Notes: a model not told the origin generated them from the sequence alone. Positions 25,342 to 36,898 are shown, counted from the first letter of the stretch. The stretch: 64,000 nucleotides of DNA from Capillidium heterosporum (GCA_016630905.1 WBMQ01000015.1:248001-312000); one strand, 5' to 3'. A program made the numbers and translations.

Positions 25342-26683
25342 ATGGAAACCGGTAGAAGATTTTACAACCTACAGCCCAACCAACTCAACTTGGATTTTCA
25401 AAATTCAAGTACAAAGCTACCTCTGGAGTTCCAACCTCCTACTTTTAGGAAAGTTGTCGAAGCCAGAAGTTTGATTGAAGAGTTTGAGACTATAGTGGAT
25501 AGGTTAGATTCCAAAAGTTTAAAGTAGGTTTATTGACTTCTTAGCCACTTGTATATTAACATATTGCAATAGAACTCGAGAAACAAACTTGACCCTATTG
25601 AAGTCCAAACTCCAGACAAAAGTATATGCCAGCCAAGATGCCAGCTTCAACCAAAAGCTCGCTGAAAAGTTGATCGATAGGATGGAGAACGGCACCTCCA
25701 ACTCTGAAATTGTGCTGTCCAGTCACATCCTCATCCTCCTGGCAATAACTACACCGGACTTCAACTCAAATTCAAATACCCAGCTAGATATCATTATGAA
25801 ATGGGGCTTCAAGCTGACAGATCGTGTCCAAGATGTCAAGTTGAAGGGCTTGTGCATTACCAATCTAGTCAACTGCTGTAGGCATTTCAACGTCTTCAAG
25901 TCGGAATTTCGAACCATCATCCACTACCTTGTGGAGACCTTGATCGGGTACACTGAGGACGACGAAGAGTTCGGTAGACAGCTGATAGATGGCTTAGCTT
26001 ATCTCTTCCTGATATTTAACGACAGGTTTGGAGTTTCGGAGCTGTTGGACCTCCTCTTTGAAATTCGACCTGTTGGCATCTGTACCGATAACCTGGACTT
26101 TGGATTGACGCTGATGGATGATCTAATCCTGCTGTTAGATTCCAAATCAACCATCATTCGATACTACTCTACATTGATAGTACTGACCTTGCACCAGCTT
26201 ATCACCCCTCAACTCGACAAGAGATCTAGTGGAAATGTTGCCGATTACTACAACGATGTCCAAGACGCATTCAGCACCTACAATTCAAAACTAGCAGATA
26301 TGCTAAAGACCTTGACTAAGAACGATGGGTCGGTAAAGCAGCAGTTACAATTCGGGTTAAATCTAATGGATGACTACGCGGATGCTACCCTAACCAAAGA
26401 TTGGTTCTCCAAGCATGACATTCAGCTCATCAATAAGATCTACCGGGTGGAAAGCTTGGAAAGCTACTTTAAACTCAGGCAACTCAAATCAACCTTTGAA
26501 GACGGCTTGACCTATCATCTCAATTACAACCCAGTGCTGATCTACGATAACTTAAAGTATCTGGAAGGTGGTATACTCGCAACCGAGGAACATCTGAACG
26601 ATATCGTGGAACTACGCAAGGTGAACGATAAAGTGAAAAGCAATGGACGTAAGGAGGATCGAAGATCAAAATACGATTATTAA
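25342..26683 (+). CDS. IFRD-like (interferon-related developmental regulator) helical-repeat protein
   Basis: Two exons (25342-25523, 25573-26683) joined across a 49-nt intron give 430 residues. The region from about 60 (RETNLTLLKSKLQTK) onward is all-helical, with the pattern of the IFRD N-terminal armadillo-like domain, including a KLIDRMENGTSNSE segment where the family has an LKKG-x-x-E block. The end, with FEDGLTYHLNYNPVL followed by a charged Lys/Arg-rich tail, closely resembles the IFRD C-terminal domain (family pattern LGSGMxYHLQxNxxL, then a basic tail). IFRD proteins are linked to ribosome-associated and transcriptional regulation in animals and plants; the role here is unknown. The gene is convergent with the GT69 gene, with stop codons only about 13 bases apart, so the 3' ends of their transcripts must overlap. 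Confidence 0.5.
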
Positions 26684-26696
26684 AGTTTATTATCGT

Positions 26697-28119
26697 TCAA
26701 TTCATTATTAGGCACTGTAGCTGAATATTTTTGGTTGGAATATAGCTTTTGACTCTGTAGTATAGCATATGTTGGTAGCTGGAGTTGGACTCTAAAAACT
26801 GTTTAAGCTGGAAATATACGTACCTTATTAACCTCCAATTCAAAACCTCCTTCCACAAAAAGTAGTAGCGGAGTTGGTAGCTAAACTTCACCTTAAAGTT
26901 GATAAAGCTATCGATTTTCGTATTGTATTTGAAGAGTTCTAGGAATAGATTAAAGCATTCTGAACTTTTACAGGAATCTTGGCTGTAGTTATAAGCTATA
27001 TCGTCATTATCATTAGATTTAAATTGAACCTTGTGGTCTACGAAGCTATCCTTAAAGAATTGAAAGTTGAAAACCAGACCTCCGTTCCAACAAATTGAAA
27101 CTTGAACTGGTTCCCCGCCATACACCTTCGAGCTGTCTTCTTGAAATTTGAAGTGGGGATACATAAACGAAAGCTGCCGTCCACTGGAATCACGAACTAC
27201 CCACGTATCGTACAGACCAACTCCTTCGTAGTCGCTACCACATACTAGATCGTAGTTCCCACCGTTGGTATTGATAAGTTGAACTAGATCTTGATAAAAG
27301 AACAGCACGTCGTTTAGGATTATTACCTTGGAGTTTGCATGGAAAGGCACGCCTTTGAAGTATTTGATAGTCAGCAGTGGTTTAAACAGTAAGTTGCGTA
27401 GGTAGGCTAATTTATCGATTCTGTCGATTGAAGTTAAACTTCGGTAATAGGGTCGGGGATCCTGGTTGAAGAGATCTTTTAATTGGGAGTCGGTCGGTAA
27501 TATGGGTAAATTTAAATAAAAGTCGTGGCTTATCCTTCGGACCTTCAAATAATTGGAATATTCTACCAAGTTCTTGTAGGTATTGTCAATTGAGTTGGAT
27601 TCGACTATGGAGATAAAAATCTGGTCTTTACCTACCAAGTCTATAAATTTGTCGATCTCTTGCCTAAAGATTTCCAATTGAATACCGTTACTATAGAAGT
27701 TTGATGTTACAAAGTAAAAAGGTTTGTTGGGATCCATATTTTTGGATAGATAAGACGTATGGAAAGGTTCAGTTAGTGGCATGAAGTTGAATCAGCTTTT
27801 TGGGTAATCTATAATCAATAGCTGTAGTTACATTTAAATATATCGGTTTTGATGCGTTGAAAGATAAATTTATCTTTACATCGTTGTAATGGATAAAGCT
27901 TAGAGTGTCGTTTACTATCAAAAGTATAAATAAGGGCGTTAGGTAGTTGGGGAAATTGATAAATAGATTAACTATCGAATATACTACTAAATACTTTATA
28001 GAATGAAAGGCTATCGTATATACTAGAAGCTGGGGTTTTAATAATACTAAAATTAAAACTATAGTTAAAAGTATATATAGAATCGGTTTGTAGGTCGACA
28101 GCTTGGGTACCAACTTCAT
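26697..28119 (-). CDS. GT69 (CAP59-type) glycosyltransferase, second copy, frameshifted
   Basis: The N-terminal part (28119 to about 27783) has the same membrane-anchor sequence as the copy at the left edge. The catalytic part (down to 26697) shows CAP59-family blocks: VTSNFYSNG, FISIVESNSIDNTYKNL, DKLAYLRNLLFKPL, VIILNDVLFFYQDL, YDLVCGSDYEG, LYDTWVVRD and SICWNGGLVFN. The two parts are in different frames. Compared with the left-edge copy, which reads LPKKLTNFKPLTEPFHTS continuously, this copy has one extra base between LPKKL and the FMPLTEPFHTS codons, and a TGA soon follows in the original frame. It is either a recent pseudogene or carries a one-base sequence error. Without the extra base the protein would be about 475 residues. 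The enzyme would act in the secretory pathway on wall or capsule glycans. Confidence 0.75.
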
Positions 28120-28874
28120 ATTAAATCCAAATTTTTGCGATCATCCAGACTCTTGTTCGTTAATAAAGGAGCTTCCAGTTGGCTAAGCTTTTGAATTTTC
28201 GATGGCACAATAATGATGTCATTTAAATACCTTGAGCAAGTTTTCAAATTCCATTTAATGCCAATAAAGACTTTAGAAGTTTACCATATATTGAAAATTT
28301 AATTGGGTTTGTAAATGTAAACAGCAAGAAAAGGCCAACTTTCAAATAAACTGAAGTTTGACTATCTGTATACATATCTGAAAAAGATAGGTATCTTTAC
28401 GATTAAAAGCTGTATGTCAGGCTTAGGGAAGGAGGATAAGTAAATTTAATTAACGAAGGCTCTTTGGCTATCAAATATGTACGGTGGAATATTTGATAAG
28501 CTGTACAGAAAAATACACATCCTTGAAATCCTTCAAAAATTGACAAATGGATAACAAACATAAGTATACCTTATAAAAATCAATTAAAAGTACTATAGTA
28601 CGAAGCCTAAGAAATCAGCCTAACCTTCGAAAATCAATAGTAATTGAGCCATCTAATCCGATTAATTAGAGCCCATTTCAAAATGAACGTCAGAATCCCA
28701 AATTAATTATACATTAAAATAGTCAAAGTTATTAGGCATGGTACAGTCAAACTGAATTTTATGTGTTAACTACTTTAAAATGGACTATCTTAAACTTTTA
28801 AAAAGTACCAAACGCAAATCCAAAATTGCAACTATCATACCCAAGTTCAACAAACATTAAAAAACCACCAAAGT
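28120..28874. other. Intergenic, no feature
   Basis: AT-rich sequence between the GT69 start and the phosphatase stop. No open frame or repeat of note was seen. Confidence 0.5.
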
Positions 28875-30379
28875 TTAACGATCGGAAAACTCACTGCGGA
28901 ATCCTTTACAGGCGTCGTAGTAGTTGCTGGGGATGAGTTTGTTGAACTGCTCTACCAAAGTCTTGAGTTCACAGAAGGATTGACCGAACTTGGGGTGGTG
29001 ATTGTTCTTGCAGGCCGGAAGTTGAAGTACCTGGTCGTTGTACTTGACGCGGACGTAATGGTTGTCTCCTTGGATACTCTTATCTTGGAAGAGTTCTAGC
29101 ATAGCCTATGACAATAGAAATAAAGGAAGTTTAGAATGGTGCTGTAGGTTAGATGAAAATTTACCATAGAGCCAAACGGTGGCCATACTCCGTCGAATCC
29201 ACCTAATCCAATTATCAACGGGCCGACGGTACTAGTTTTTAACATTAGTTAAGTGAATGTTGATATCGATAAAGTAATTTCAAAATTTTAAAGCTTACGT
29301 GTCATGACCTGAGAAGATGGAGATTTTAGGAGCACTACTATCGGTCAAAGGCTGTAGTAGATGTAATTTGACATCAGACATCATCCTACCTATACCTAAG
29401 CTCAAGAACTCCTCGTTACTTTTAAAGTGACTCAGCCATAACTTAGCTTCTAAGCGATCCAACTCGGGCAGCAGATTTTGCACCGGTTTCGGCAAATTAA
29501 TTCCATGGGCCAAAGCGGCTACCAAAGAATCATAAGTCTGATGGATAGCAGTTGGATGTTCGAATTCCTTGTTCTCTAAAGCTAGGCGTAATTCAGGAGT
29601 CTCCGACAGCTTTTCACGCATAGCTAACCACTCCATCTTGAGGTTGGGTCGCATCAAGCTGTCAATCTCCTTACGTAGCTGTATAAGTCGGTTGCACTTG
29701 TAATCCAAGAATAAGTTTTCGTCCCTAGTGTTACGGGTACGGATGACTGCTTCCAACGAATCGTTGCCAAACATACCATGTAAGAGATGCTGTAAAGATT
29801 CTAAAGTTCTTGCATAATCGGTAGTACGTAGATAGAAGTCTTCGTTCTTGAACTGGGTGGGTAGGAAGTTGATGTGATCCCCATAAATCTTCTTTAAGTG
29901 GTGCCCATTGCGTTCTAAAGTCTTGCGACCTACATCGGTCAACTGACCAAAGAAGCTGGAAAGTAAAGTGGAGTAAGTATGAATATATATATAAATCAAT
30001 ACCAAGTTTCATTATTGACTTCTGGTATACTTTTGCCATCTCCCGAGTTCTCCACTACCCTCTGGTAGTTGATGAGGTGAGAGTTGTTTTTCAATAAGCT
30101 GTAGTCTACTGACTTGACATTACTCTCCTTACAGAAGTTCCACTTCTTGGGTAGGAAGTTTAAAAACCTTGGTGCTAGAGGTGTACGATCACCTACATTG
30201 ACAAATAGAAATTAGGTAAAAGACAGATATGAGGTATCCTAAAATTCATAAAAATAGTATTTACCATGACGATGAACGATAAGCAACTTCTTTAACTCCA
30301 GTTGTGTGGGATATAACTCCTTCAACAGCTCCTTATCATAGCTAGGTGGTTTAGCTTTACTATTGTACGATTCACTCAT
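28875..30379 (-). CDS. Histidine acid phosphatase family protein
   Basis: Five exons (30379-30265, 30192-30003, 29955-29299, 29231-29165, 29105-28875) join in frame to give 419 residues; introns are 72, 47, 67 and 59 nt. The branch-2 histidine phosphatase signature is split by intron 1 and restored as IVHRHGDRTPLAPR (His38 is the phospho-accepting nucleophile). The second catalytic motif, SGHDTTVGPLI (His319, Asp320), is restored by intron 3. CFFGQLTDVGRKTLERNG, also rebuilt by splicing, is the typical CxxGQLTxxG block. There is no signal peptide; the protein starts with a polar N-terminus, so it is probably intracellular, like the lysophosphatidic acid phosphatase / 2-phosphoxylose phosphatase branch, rather than a secreted phytase. 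The natural substrate is unknown. Cysteines in the last exon may form the family's C-terminal disulphides. Confidence 0.9.
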
Positions 30380-30688
30380 CGAACTTCTCTAAAAACTGGG
30401 ATCTCTGTTGACAACACTGACTACAATAGGTTCTTTGTCAAGTTTGCAATTAATCTCGAAAACTTAGCCAAAATTATGAAGTAAACGGTGACGGATGAAT
30501 GTTTTTCCATCATAAACTTAGCCAATCGGATATACTTACACCAGAGATTGTAGATGGTAATTTCTTATCGTTGCTATACTTGTGTATTAAGTGCTTCAAT
30601 GGCGCCTTATTTATAGAAGTCTTTACTAATATACAGGCTACTTTACAATACAATATAAAAGCTTAGTAAGAGATGTATATTTAATTGC

Positions 30689-31070
30689 TCAAGGTTTGGA
30701 TTTAGAGCACACTTTAATGAGGTGTATGGGCAATATTTTGAAGACACATTGCAAATAGACAAAAAGATCCAATTTGGCAGTAGTTGAAACGATTTGCATA
30801 CAAAGTACTTGTAGCAAGAGGATGTCATACACAGCATTTGCTATTTCGAGGCAAGGGTGGTTCAGTATAGAGAAATGGGTTTTTTGTTTGAATGGAGAGT
30901 TGATAATAAACTTGATAAGGTTGGTGATGCCTTCCTACCCAACAGCTACTGGTACTCTAGGCTGTCCAAGTTGATTCAAGAGATTGAGTAGATTTGGAAC
31001 TTATGGATAAAATGTAGATGTATTTTTATGCTTTTTTATCAAGTATACGGTATGCTTTCAGTTTTGCCAT
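30689..31070 (-). pseudogene. Possible small gene with one in-frame stop
   Basis: An ATG (31070) opens MAKLKAY. Removing a 49-nt GTA...AAG intron joins it in frame to LPNLLNLLNQLGQPRVPVAV, then a TAG, then a further open stretch starting EGITNLIKFIINSPF and running to a TGA. The composition is convincingly protein-like on both sides of the TAG. I do not recognise it. TAG is used as a true stop elsewhere in the window (for example at the end of zwf1), so this is more likely a dying gene than a recoded one. It lies between the phosphatase promoter and the F-box gene's 3' end. Confidence 0.3.
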
Positions 31071-31132
31071 GTTAAAACTTAGATAGATGGTTGAACTATA
31101 AAGATACTTTTATTATTTATAAATTTGCAAAC

Positions 31133-32491
31133 TTAGTTGAAGAACTTTAGCATAACTTTCGAACCTTCCTTCGTATATAACTTGAAGAGATTGAGTGCGT
31201 TGTGGTGAAACCAATCGACTAATTCGACAGGAGCATCCATCAAGCTTAATGAAATCAAATTGGGAAGTTGCAGGTCGATTCCATTCGCCTCCTTCAAAAC
31301 TTCTTGAACACAGCCCCTACTTTTTGCATCCTTAAATTGAAATCCAATTCTCAAGTAGCTACAATTCAGCTTTGCCAAGAAGCGTAAAAAGGATATGTCC
31401 ACATCTATTAAGCTTTCAACCTCCAAATTAGCTAAACTGCTATGGCTACCATCAGCTAAATTAAAATCCCTACTTGAAAAGTCACCAAACAACTTTAAGC
31501 ATTTCAGCTTTGTTAAACTTTTCAGCAGCAGGGTCAACTTCTCCATCTTGTTTTCCTCTATCAAATTCAGACTTAAATTTGTCAAGTTGTCGAACATACA
31601 TATCAAATTGAGATCGTTGAAGGTAGGATACACGATAGACATGTCAGTTAATTTGGACCAGGTGTTGAAGAGATAGTCAGAGTTCAAATTGAAGATACTC
31701 TTGGAGAACTTCAGACTCTTCAAGTTGGGCCAAGAGTTGGCGTTCAACAGGAATTTGAATAGGGTGAGGGGAACTTCATGCAGAATGGTAAATGTCAGGT
31801 GTTCGAGATTAGGTATTTGGTTCGCTTTTAAAGCTGCGTCATAAGTAGTATTGTAGGTCAACTGGTACACACTGAAGTTCAGGTATTTGAGTTTGGGTAA
31901 GTTGGAATTGAGGTTGAGGAAAAAGTCGCTGTACAGGTCGTACACCACGAACTTTAAATAAACTAGGTTGGGGAGGTAGGTGGACGCTAACCATGATTTG
32001 GAATATTTTTCGTCAGGGCATTGCAGATCCAAACGCTTCAGGTTTATGAGGGATGGTACTAACAACTTGAACTTCATATCACTGAACTCATTGAGCTGTA
32101 GACATAGGTCTTTCAACTTCAATAACTTGGCACCAATACCTTCCATCCAACCGTCAGCACAGAAGTTGGTACTTAATTTGAGAGAACCTACCTTCTGTCT
32201 TTCAAAAATTATTAGTTGAAAATCAGTGCCTTCTTCCAAATGGATCTTCCTATCTCTTGTAGATGCACTGTCCTTACGAGTAAATAAGCTGTGGATACCG
32301 GTTGAAGCTTCAATTGGGTCCAGGATACCACAAGTTTCTTTCCACTTGATGAAGGCTTGGCCGTAGTAGTTGGGTAGGCCTAAGGATCGTAGTCTTTTGT
32401 TCAACAGCATAAAGATGAATTGGTCACCGAGCTCCAAGTTGGAAAACACTTCTTCAACTATAAGATCTCCTAAATGTTGAAATTCTACCAT
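31133..32491 (-). CDS. F-box/LRR (RNI-like) protein
   Basis: A single-exon protein of 452 residues. The first 40 residues (HLGDLIVEEVFSNLELGDQF, then NKRLRSLG) fit an F-box, the Skp1-binding module of SCF ubiquitin ligases. The rest is leucine-rich, with repeats of about 25 residues such as LPNLVYLKF, LPKLKYLNF and WPNLKSLKF, which would form a curved substrate-binding surface. The C-terminus carries two blocks shared with the intact gene at 59.5-60.9 kb: FQFKDAK, and L-V-D-W-F preceded by LPNLISLSL. A TATAAATAG box lies about 50 bases upstream of the ATG. It is probably an SCF substrate adaptor; its targets are unknown. It is the best-preserved member of a family with many relics in this window. 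Confidence 0.8.
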   Translation of the reverse strand: MVEFQHLGDLIVEEVFSNLELGDQFIFMLLNKRLRSLGLPNYYGQAFIKWKETCGILDPIEASTGIHSLFTRKDSASTRDRKIHLEEGTDFQLIIFERQKVGSLKLSTNFCADGWMEGIGAKLLKLKDLCLQLNEFSDMKFKLLVPSLINLKRLDLQCPDEKYSKSWLASTYLPNLVYLKFVVYDLYSDFFLNLNSNLPKLKYLNFSVYQLTYNTTYDAALKANQIPNLEHLTFTILHEVPLTLFKFLLNANSWPNLKSLKFSKSIFNLNSDYLFNTWSKLTDMSIVYPTFNDLNLICMFDNLTNLSLNLIEENKMEKLTLLLKSLTKLKCLKLFGDFSSRDFNLADGSHSSLANLEVESLIDVDISFLRFLAKLNCSYLRIGFQFKDAKSRGCVQEVLKEANGIDLQLPNLISLSLMDAPVELVDWFHHNALNLFKLYTKEGSKVMLKFFN

Positions 32492-32540
32492 AATCCTCTT
32501 GTCAGTTGTTAAAAAAGCATTTTAAAAGGCTGGGATTGTG

Positions 32541-32549
32541 CTATTTATA
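32541..32549 (-). promoter_or_regulatory. TATA box of the F-box/LRR gene
   Basis: TATAAATAG on the minus strand about 50-58 bases before the start codon. Confidence 0.45.
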
Positions 32550-34130
32550 CTGTCTAGTTCCTTGTGATATAAAAGAAGGGATGGGAATTCTTAAAGCTGG
32601 TAAGCATTCTTTTATCCCTCGATTTTTGATTGAAAATTGTATCATGGTACTACCTGATGGAATTTAGTTTGTAAAAATGGTTTTCAATAACGATCTTTAA
32701 TTAGAAATTGATGCCAAGAGGTGCTTGTACCAATATACAACTTAAGCTTGCTAAATACAAGTTTTTCCGGTAAAGATATCTGAAGGATCTTACAAGTCTA
32801 TAGATAGCCTTGCTACTTATAGTGCCTTAGGTGGTTTATAAAAAGGTCAGTTTATGAAGTTGTTGGTGATAGGTGAACTGAGGATTGAAATGGTAGAGCT
32901 TTTATACGAGTCCTAGAATGGGAATGGGTATTGGTCGGAGCACTGAATATTGGCCTGTAGATTTGAAAAAGACATTAGCCTAAAAAGACTAACGATAAAC
33001 AATTCAACAGTAGCTAGGAAAGAGAGCCAGTGGTATGATAATAGCTTTAACGAGAAGGGAGCGTAGGTATAAAGGGAGAATGGTAGTGGTATAAAGACAT
33101 TAGTTTTGACTTTTATATATTTCAATTGCAGCATAGTCTGTTTAAGCTTTTTAGTATAGATTACATTATTATAAAGGTAGTATTAATTACCAAGAAATCA
33201 ATTTCCAACTTAGTATGAAAGAGACACTCACAACAGTATATCTATAAATAATTTAATAAGACGCTGGTTCACATCGGGAGACAACAGTTAATTCGCTCCA
33301 TACAACAACTCAGAGTCATATAGAGATCGATTCTACGCTACTTATTTTTATATAATTGAAATAGGCTGCAAATCGACTTTCTTTAGCATATATATAAGGT
33401 ATACAAATGGCTATATATCTAATTCATTATACTGAATGTCAGCATAGCTTCTATATCAGCTTGAATAACCTTTATACCTGCTAAAATTCAAATTTAAGTT
33501 GCTATGATCGAAATTATGTGTTATTAAGCTGATTTAAACTGTATATTGAACTATCGATACTTTCTATACAGGTCTAGTAGGATAGAAAGAATAAAGAATT
33601 CACTTTCCCACTGTACTATACTTTTAACAGTCAATTTCCTATTATCTCTGCCTCTGCTATCACTAGCGTCGGAAACTGTTGTATCTGAGCAGTGCATTTC
33701 ACTACTGCTGCATTCTAAAATTGTAGTAGAAGGATTGAAAGGCATCCCATCTAGTTATATATTTGATGCATCGAGTTTAGCTCAAACTCAAAATCTATCC
33801 AAAAAAGTAAAATTAGGTAGTGGTTTCCTCGAGTGATTTCAAAGCTAGATCTATAGGTACATTTGTGCTCTATATACCTACTGAGTGCTTTACTTTCATC
33901 ACCTTTCCACATAGTACTTTGAATGTATATTATGGTTCTAACCATCCTACTTTGCTAAAAGAGCCAAACAAAAGTACCAGATGCTGATAGTCAATGCACC
34001 CAAATATTATAAGCAAATCAAACATTTTCATTATCCATATTAGCTGCATATTATTAAATATTTTATATTGAACTTGAAAGAGCTTGCACCCAAACGTCAT
34101 CAGTTCAACTCAAAGTTTTTAGACATTTAA
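32550..34130. other. Intergenic, weak coding-like patch
   Basis: AT-rich overall. At 33551-33836 both strands carry open frames of 64-96 codons. The minus one is Ser- and Asp-rich (ECSSSEMHCSDTTVSDASDS), but neither has a start context, TATA box or recognised domain. I do not call a gene. Confidence 0.35.
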
Positions 34131-34454
34131 TCAATAGCTTCACACTCTCAAAGCAGACAAACAGAGGATAGATGGACGATCCTAAACCACGTCTCCCAAC
34201 CCACACCGGATAAAGAAATTAAAGAAAAAATAGCAGCAATATACGCTTCCATCCTTGAAGAGGACTACCCTGAAATATCGACCCGAATAAAGTTTAGTAG
34301 CCAATTCCCTTTAGAAGACTTTATAACCAAGGACAAAGATTTCAATTTGATGGACAAGTACGATGAGAATAGGCAGGGAAAGACCAAGAGTAAACGGGTA
34401 AGGGGTTAATTTTTACATATTTTGTTGGCGCCTATTTTATTTTAGATGAGGTAG
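34131..34454 (+). pseudogene. Orphan coding segment with one spliceable intron, no start codon
   Basis: A frame opens after a TAA and runs 89 codons with strongly protein-like content (KEIKEKIAAIYASILEED, then QFPLEDFITKDKDFNLMDKY). It ends at a 48-nt GTAAGG...TTTTAG intron whose removal gives the terminus TKSKRMR and a TAG. No ATG is in frame; an upstream exon would have to be spliced to one of two possible acceptors (CAATAG or AAAGCAG). It may be a small gene whose first exon I cannot place, or the remaining 3' half of a dead one. The charged, helical, Lys/Arg-ended sequence matches no family I know. Confidence 0.4.
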
Positions 34455-34459
34455 CAAGC

Positions 34460-35162
34460 CTTATTATAGATGCTAGTAAGAATTCCATTTATGTAGTATA
34501 AATGCAGGTATGTACCTTTAATCTATTTATCCAGTTCATTAAATTGAAATTTATCCATCCTTTCTATTTTACATTTTGAAAATTAGCCTTAAATCGAAGC
34601 GAACTTAACTGAAAGTATATATTCATCTTACTTTTCTTGAATTCATTAAACTTTTATAGATGTATTATCAACAACTCTTCAAAACTTATTTCTGTGAGTT
34701 GTACTTTAAAAATATTTATAAGCTATTATACTATCTTTTTTTATCAAGTGTACTTTATACCGAACACGACCTTAAAGTATATAGTAAAAGTTTGTTGTCA
34801 GTCTAGAATAGCCATTGAAATATGTTTAACTGTAATTTCAGTTGCAAATAAAATACATCTTACACATATAGATATATAATATAACCTGTTCCATTAGTTT
34901 TAGATATTAATGAAGCTCATTAACTTTAAGATATAGCTACACTATATACTTTTGACGTTAATCAAATCCACTTACTACCATTCCTTCCACGTTTATTTTG
35001 CCATCTAAAAATTCAAAGTATACCACGTATGAATTAACGTTAGTGTATTTAAATAAATTTGACTATGCATATGCAGCTATTAAGCCACCCACTACTTTGA
35101 TGTGTATAAACAAATGTTTTTGTAGATGATAAAGTAGTTAGGATATCGCCTAAGCCTCACTA
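34460..35162. other. Intergenic, no feature
   Basis: Very AT-rich; the 80-codon frame at 34637-34879 has no supporting signal. Confidence 0.5.
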
Positions 35163-35213
35163 ATGAAACTGTCAGTTCTATTCATTCTAATCCTAGGAGC
35201 TCTCAGTTATTAA
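35163..35213 (+). pseudogene. Orphan signal-peptide start
   Basis: ATG opens MKLSVLFILILGALSY, a textbook secretion signal, and meets TAA at once. No continuation in any frame looks coding and no donor site is obvious. It is probably the remaining first exon of a lost secreted-protein gene, or a chance frame. Confidence 0.25.
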
Positions 35214-35707
35214 GCTAGGTGGAATTCACAATTAGGTAGGAATATATACGACTCTTTATAAACTGTATGCTTACCATTAGATCCTACCTGTTTTCAAGAA
35301 ATATCAATACTTTAACCATAAGTGCTATCAAATCTCTATAATTGATTTCACCTGCTGTGTATAAAAGTAATGGACTTTAAAGACTTTATAAGCAAATCAA
35401 TTAACTAACAGCTATATACCCTATATATCTAATTTCCGATTATATTTCTAAAATATCACATCTCCACCTCGTCATCTAAAATTTAGTATCTAGTTTTACA
35501 CAAAAGTAGAAACCTGAAGTAGTAGCTTTCTACCCTAACTTTCATTCGTATTTCTTTCTATCCAAATTTACAAATATAGAAGGCCGTATACAGCTGAACT
35601 ATCGATTTTAAACTATTATACAAAATTGAGTAAAGCTGTAACCAAAAAATCTATCAAAAACCAATAGTTTCAACCTATCAACTTTAATTCTTACTTTCCA
35701 TTACAAC

Positions 35708-36177
35708 TTATAAGTTTCGATACGTAGCTATAGTAAACATGGCTTCGGTCCTAACGATAATCTGGCTATAGTGATATATATAAATAATGAAAAGTTAATG
35801 AAAATCAGATTCCTACAAACAAAAATTTACGTTTTATCAAAGTTAATAATAGTAGAAGGAGCCGGTACAAACTGATTGTCGGGTAAACTTTTCATAATGT
35901 GTTGATCGTAGATAAATCGCATCCTATTTCCTATACTGGTAACTATACCACTAATCTTGGTGTTTATCTCACCTTTGTCTATTATAAAAATAAAGTTAAT
36001 CAACATTAGATATTTAAAATGAAAATTACAAGCTAGTGTTAGACCATGGGTATCTGATATAAGTACTCCCTTTATCCCTTCTTTTTCGGTACTGGTTAAT
36101 TACCGTTTATATTTAGCTTAAGGTCCAATACATCAAATTTACTATTGTTTCAAGAGATCATCGACGTTCTTATCCAT
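35708..36177 (-). CDS. LAMTOR5/HBXIP-like Ragulator subunit (Roadblock/LC7 fold)
   Basis: Four tiny exons (36177-36143, 36091-36030, 35978-35831, 35765-35708) separated by GTA...AG introns of 51, 51 and 65 nt give 100 residues, about the length of LAMTOR5. The N-terminal helix (MDKNVDDLLKQYTEKEGI) is followed by GVLISDTHGLTLAYKGEI, which fits the family pattern GVLxxDxxGLxLxxxGxL. The last exon supplies TIINFDKTQIIVRTEAMF, matching the family's strand-turn-strand (VxxExDxxxIxIxxxxxxTVAV). Every splice junction preserves frame, and the last intron begins right over an apparent stop. In animals LAMTOR5 is part of the lysosomal Ragulator, which anchors Rag GTPases for TORC1 activation; the fungal role would be vacuolar nutrient sensing. 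The middle of the protein (YDQHIMKSLPDN) is divergent. Confidence 0.6.
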
Positions 36178-36820
36178 CTTGCTTTTTCGATTTCGTTGTT
36201 ATGGCAAAGTACTTGAGAGCTTGAACACTTGAGCTGGGTCCTTTGATTCGGGTTTGAATTGAGAACTTGACCTTGTCTTAAAGATGACATCATTTCTAAT
36301 TTGGTATCGCCAATAGCAATGAATTTCAATTGGTTAGAATAAAGTAATTTTACTTGAGCTATTGGCACCTTTTAGTATTCTTTATTTAAAGATATCGTGC
36401 CACACTCATTAAGTTGAGGATCTATAGTCTAAAAACAACGATATTTTTGCTCAAGTTCTTAATATATATAGCTAGTAAATCCAGCAAAAAAATACATATA
36501 TATATAAATAAGAAGTTTGATGGATATTTTAAATAGTATTTTGAAAGCAAATCCCTAAAGCACTTGCCCTAAAATGATAACTTTCATCCCAACAATCCGT
36601 TGAATTTGAGCATCGACCCTGCCAGAAATTTCGGTTTAAACTGAGCCATGAAAGGGTAGTTAAAAGTGAAACCTAAACATGTCTTTTGTTTGTAGATACC
36701 CTCTACAAATAAACAGTAGCTTCGATTACATCTTCTACTACCCTTGCTAGTTTGATAGACTTTTGGAAAGTAATATATTCAACTCAATCAAATGATAATC
36801 AGAAACTAAAAATATCGGAC
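36178..36820. other. Upstream region of two divergent genes
   Basis: Spacer between the LAMTOR5-like gene (leftward) and the trypsin gene (rightward). A 72-codon minus frame at 36150-36368 overlaps the LAMTOR5 start in another frame and is regarded as a shadow. A TATATATA run near 36821 may serve the trypsin promoter. Confidence 0.4.
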
Positions 36821-36898
36821 ATGTATATATACCTTGCCAACAGTTTCATTACCTACAAACATTTAAACCAAATTACATTTACATAGTTCCATACAGTG

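Noticed and set aside
30689-31070. Stop-codon reassignment (TAG read as an amino acid)
   Set aside because: TAG ends well-defined genes such as zwf1, MGMT and the trypsin in this window, so the in-frame TAG here is more likely a disabling mutation.
36150-36368. 72-codon minus frame starting MPIAQVKLLYSN
   Set aside because: It overlaps the LAMTOR5-like start in a different frame and shows no family resemblance; the spliced gene explains the region better.
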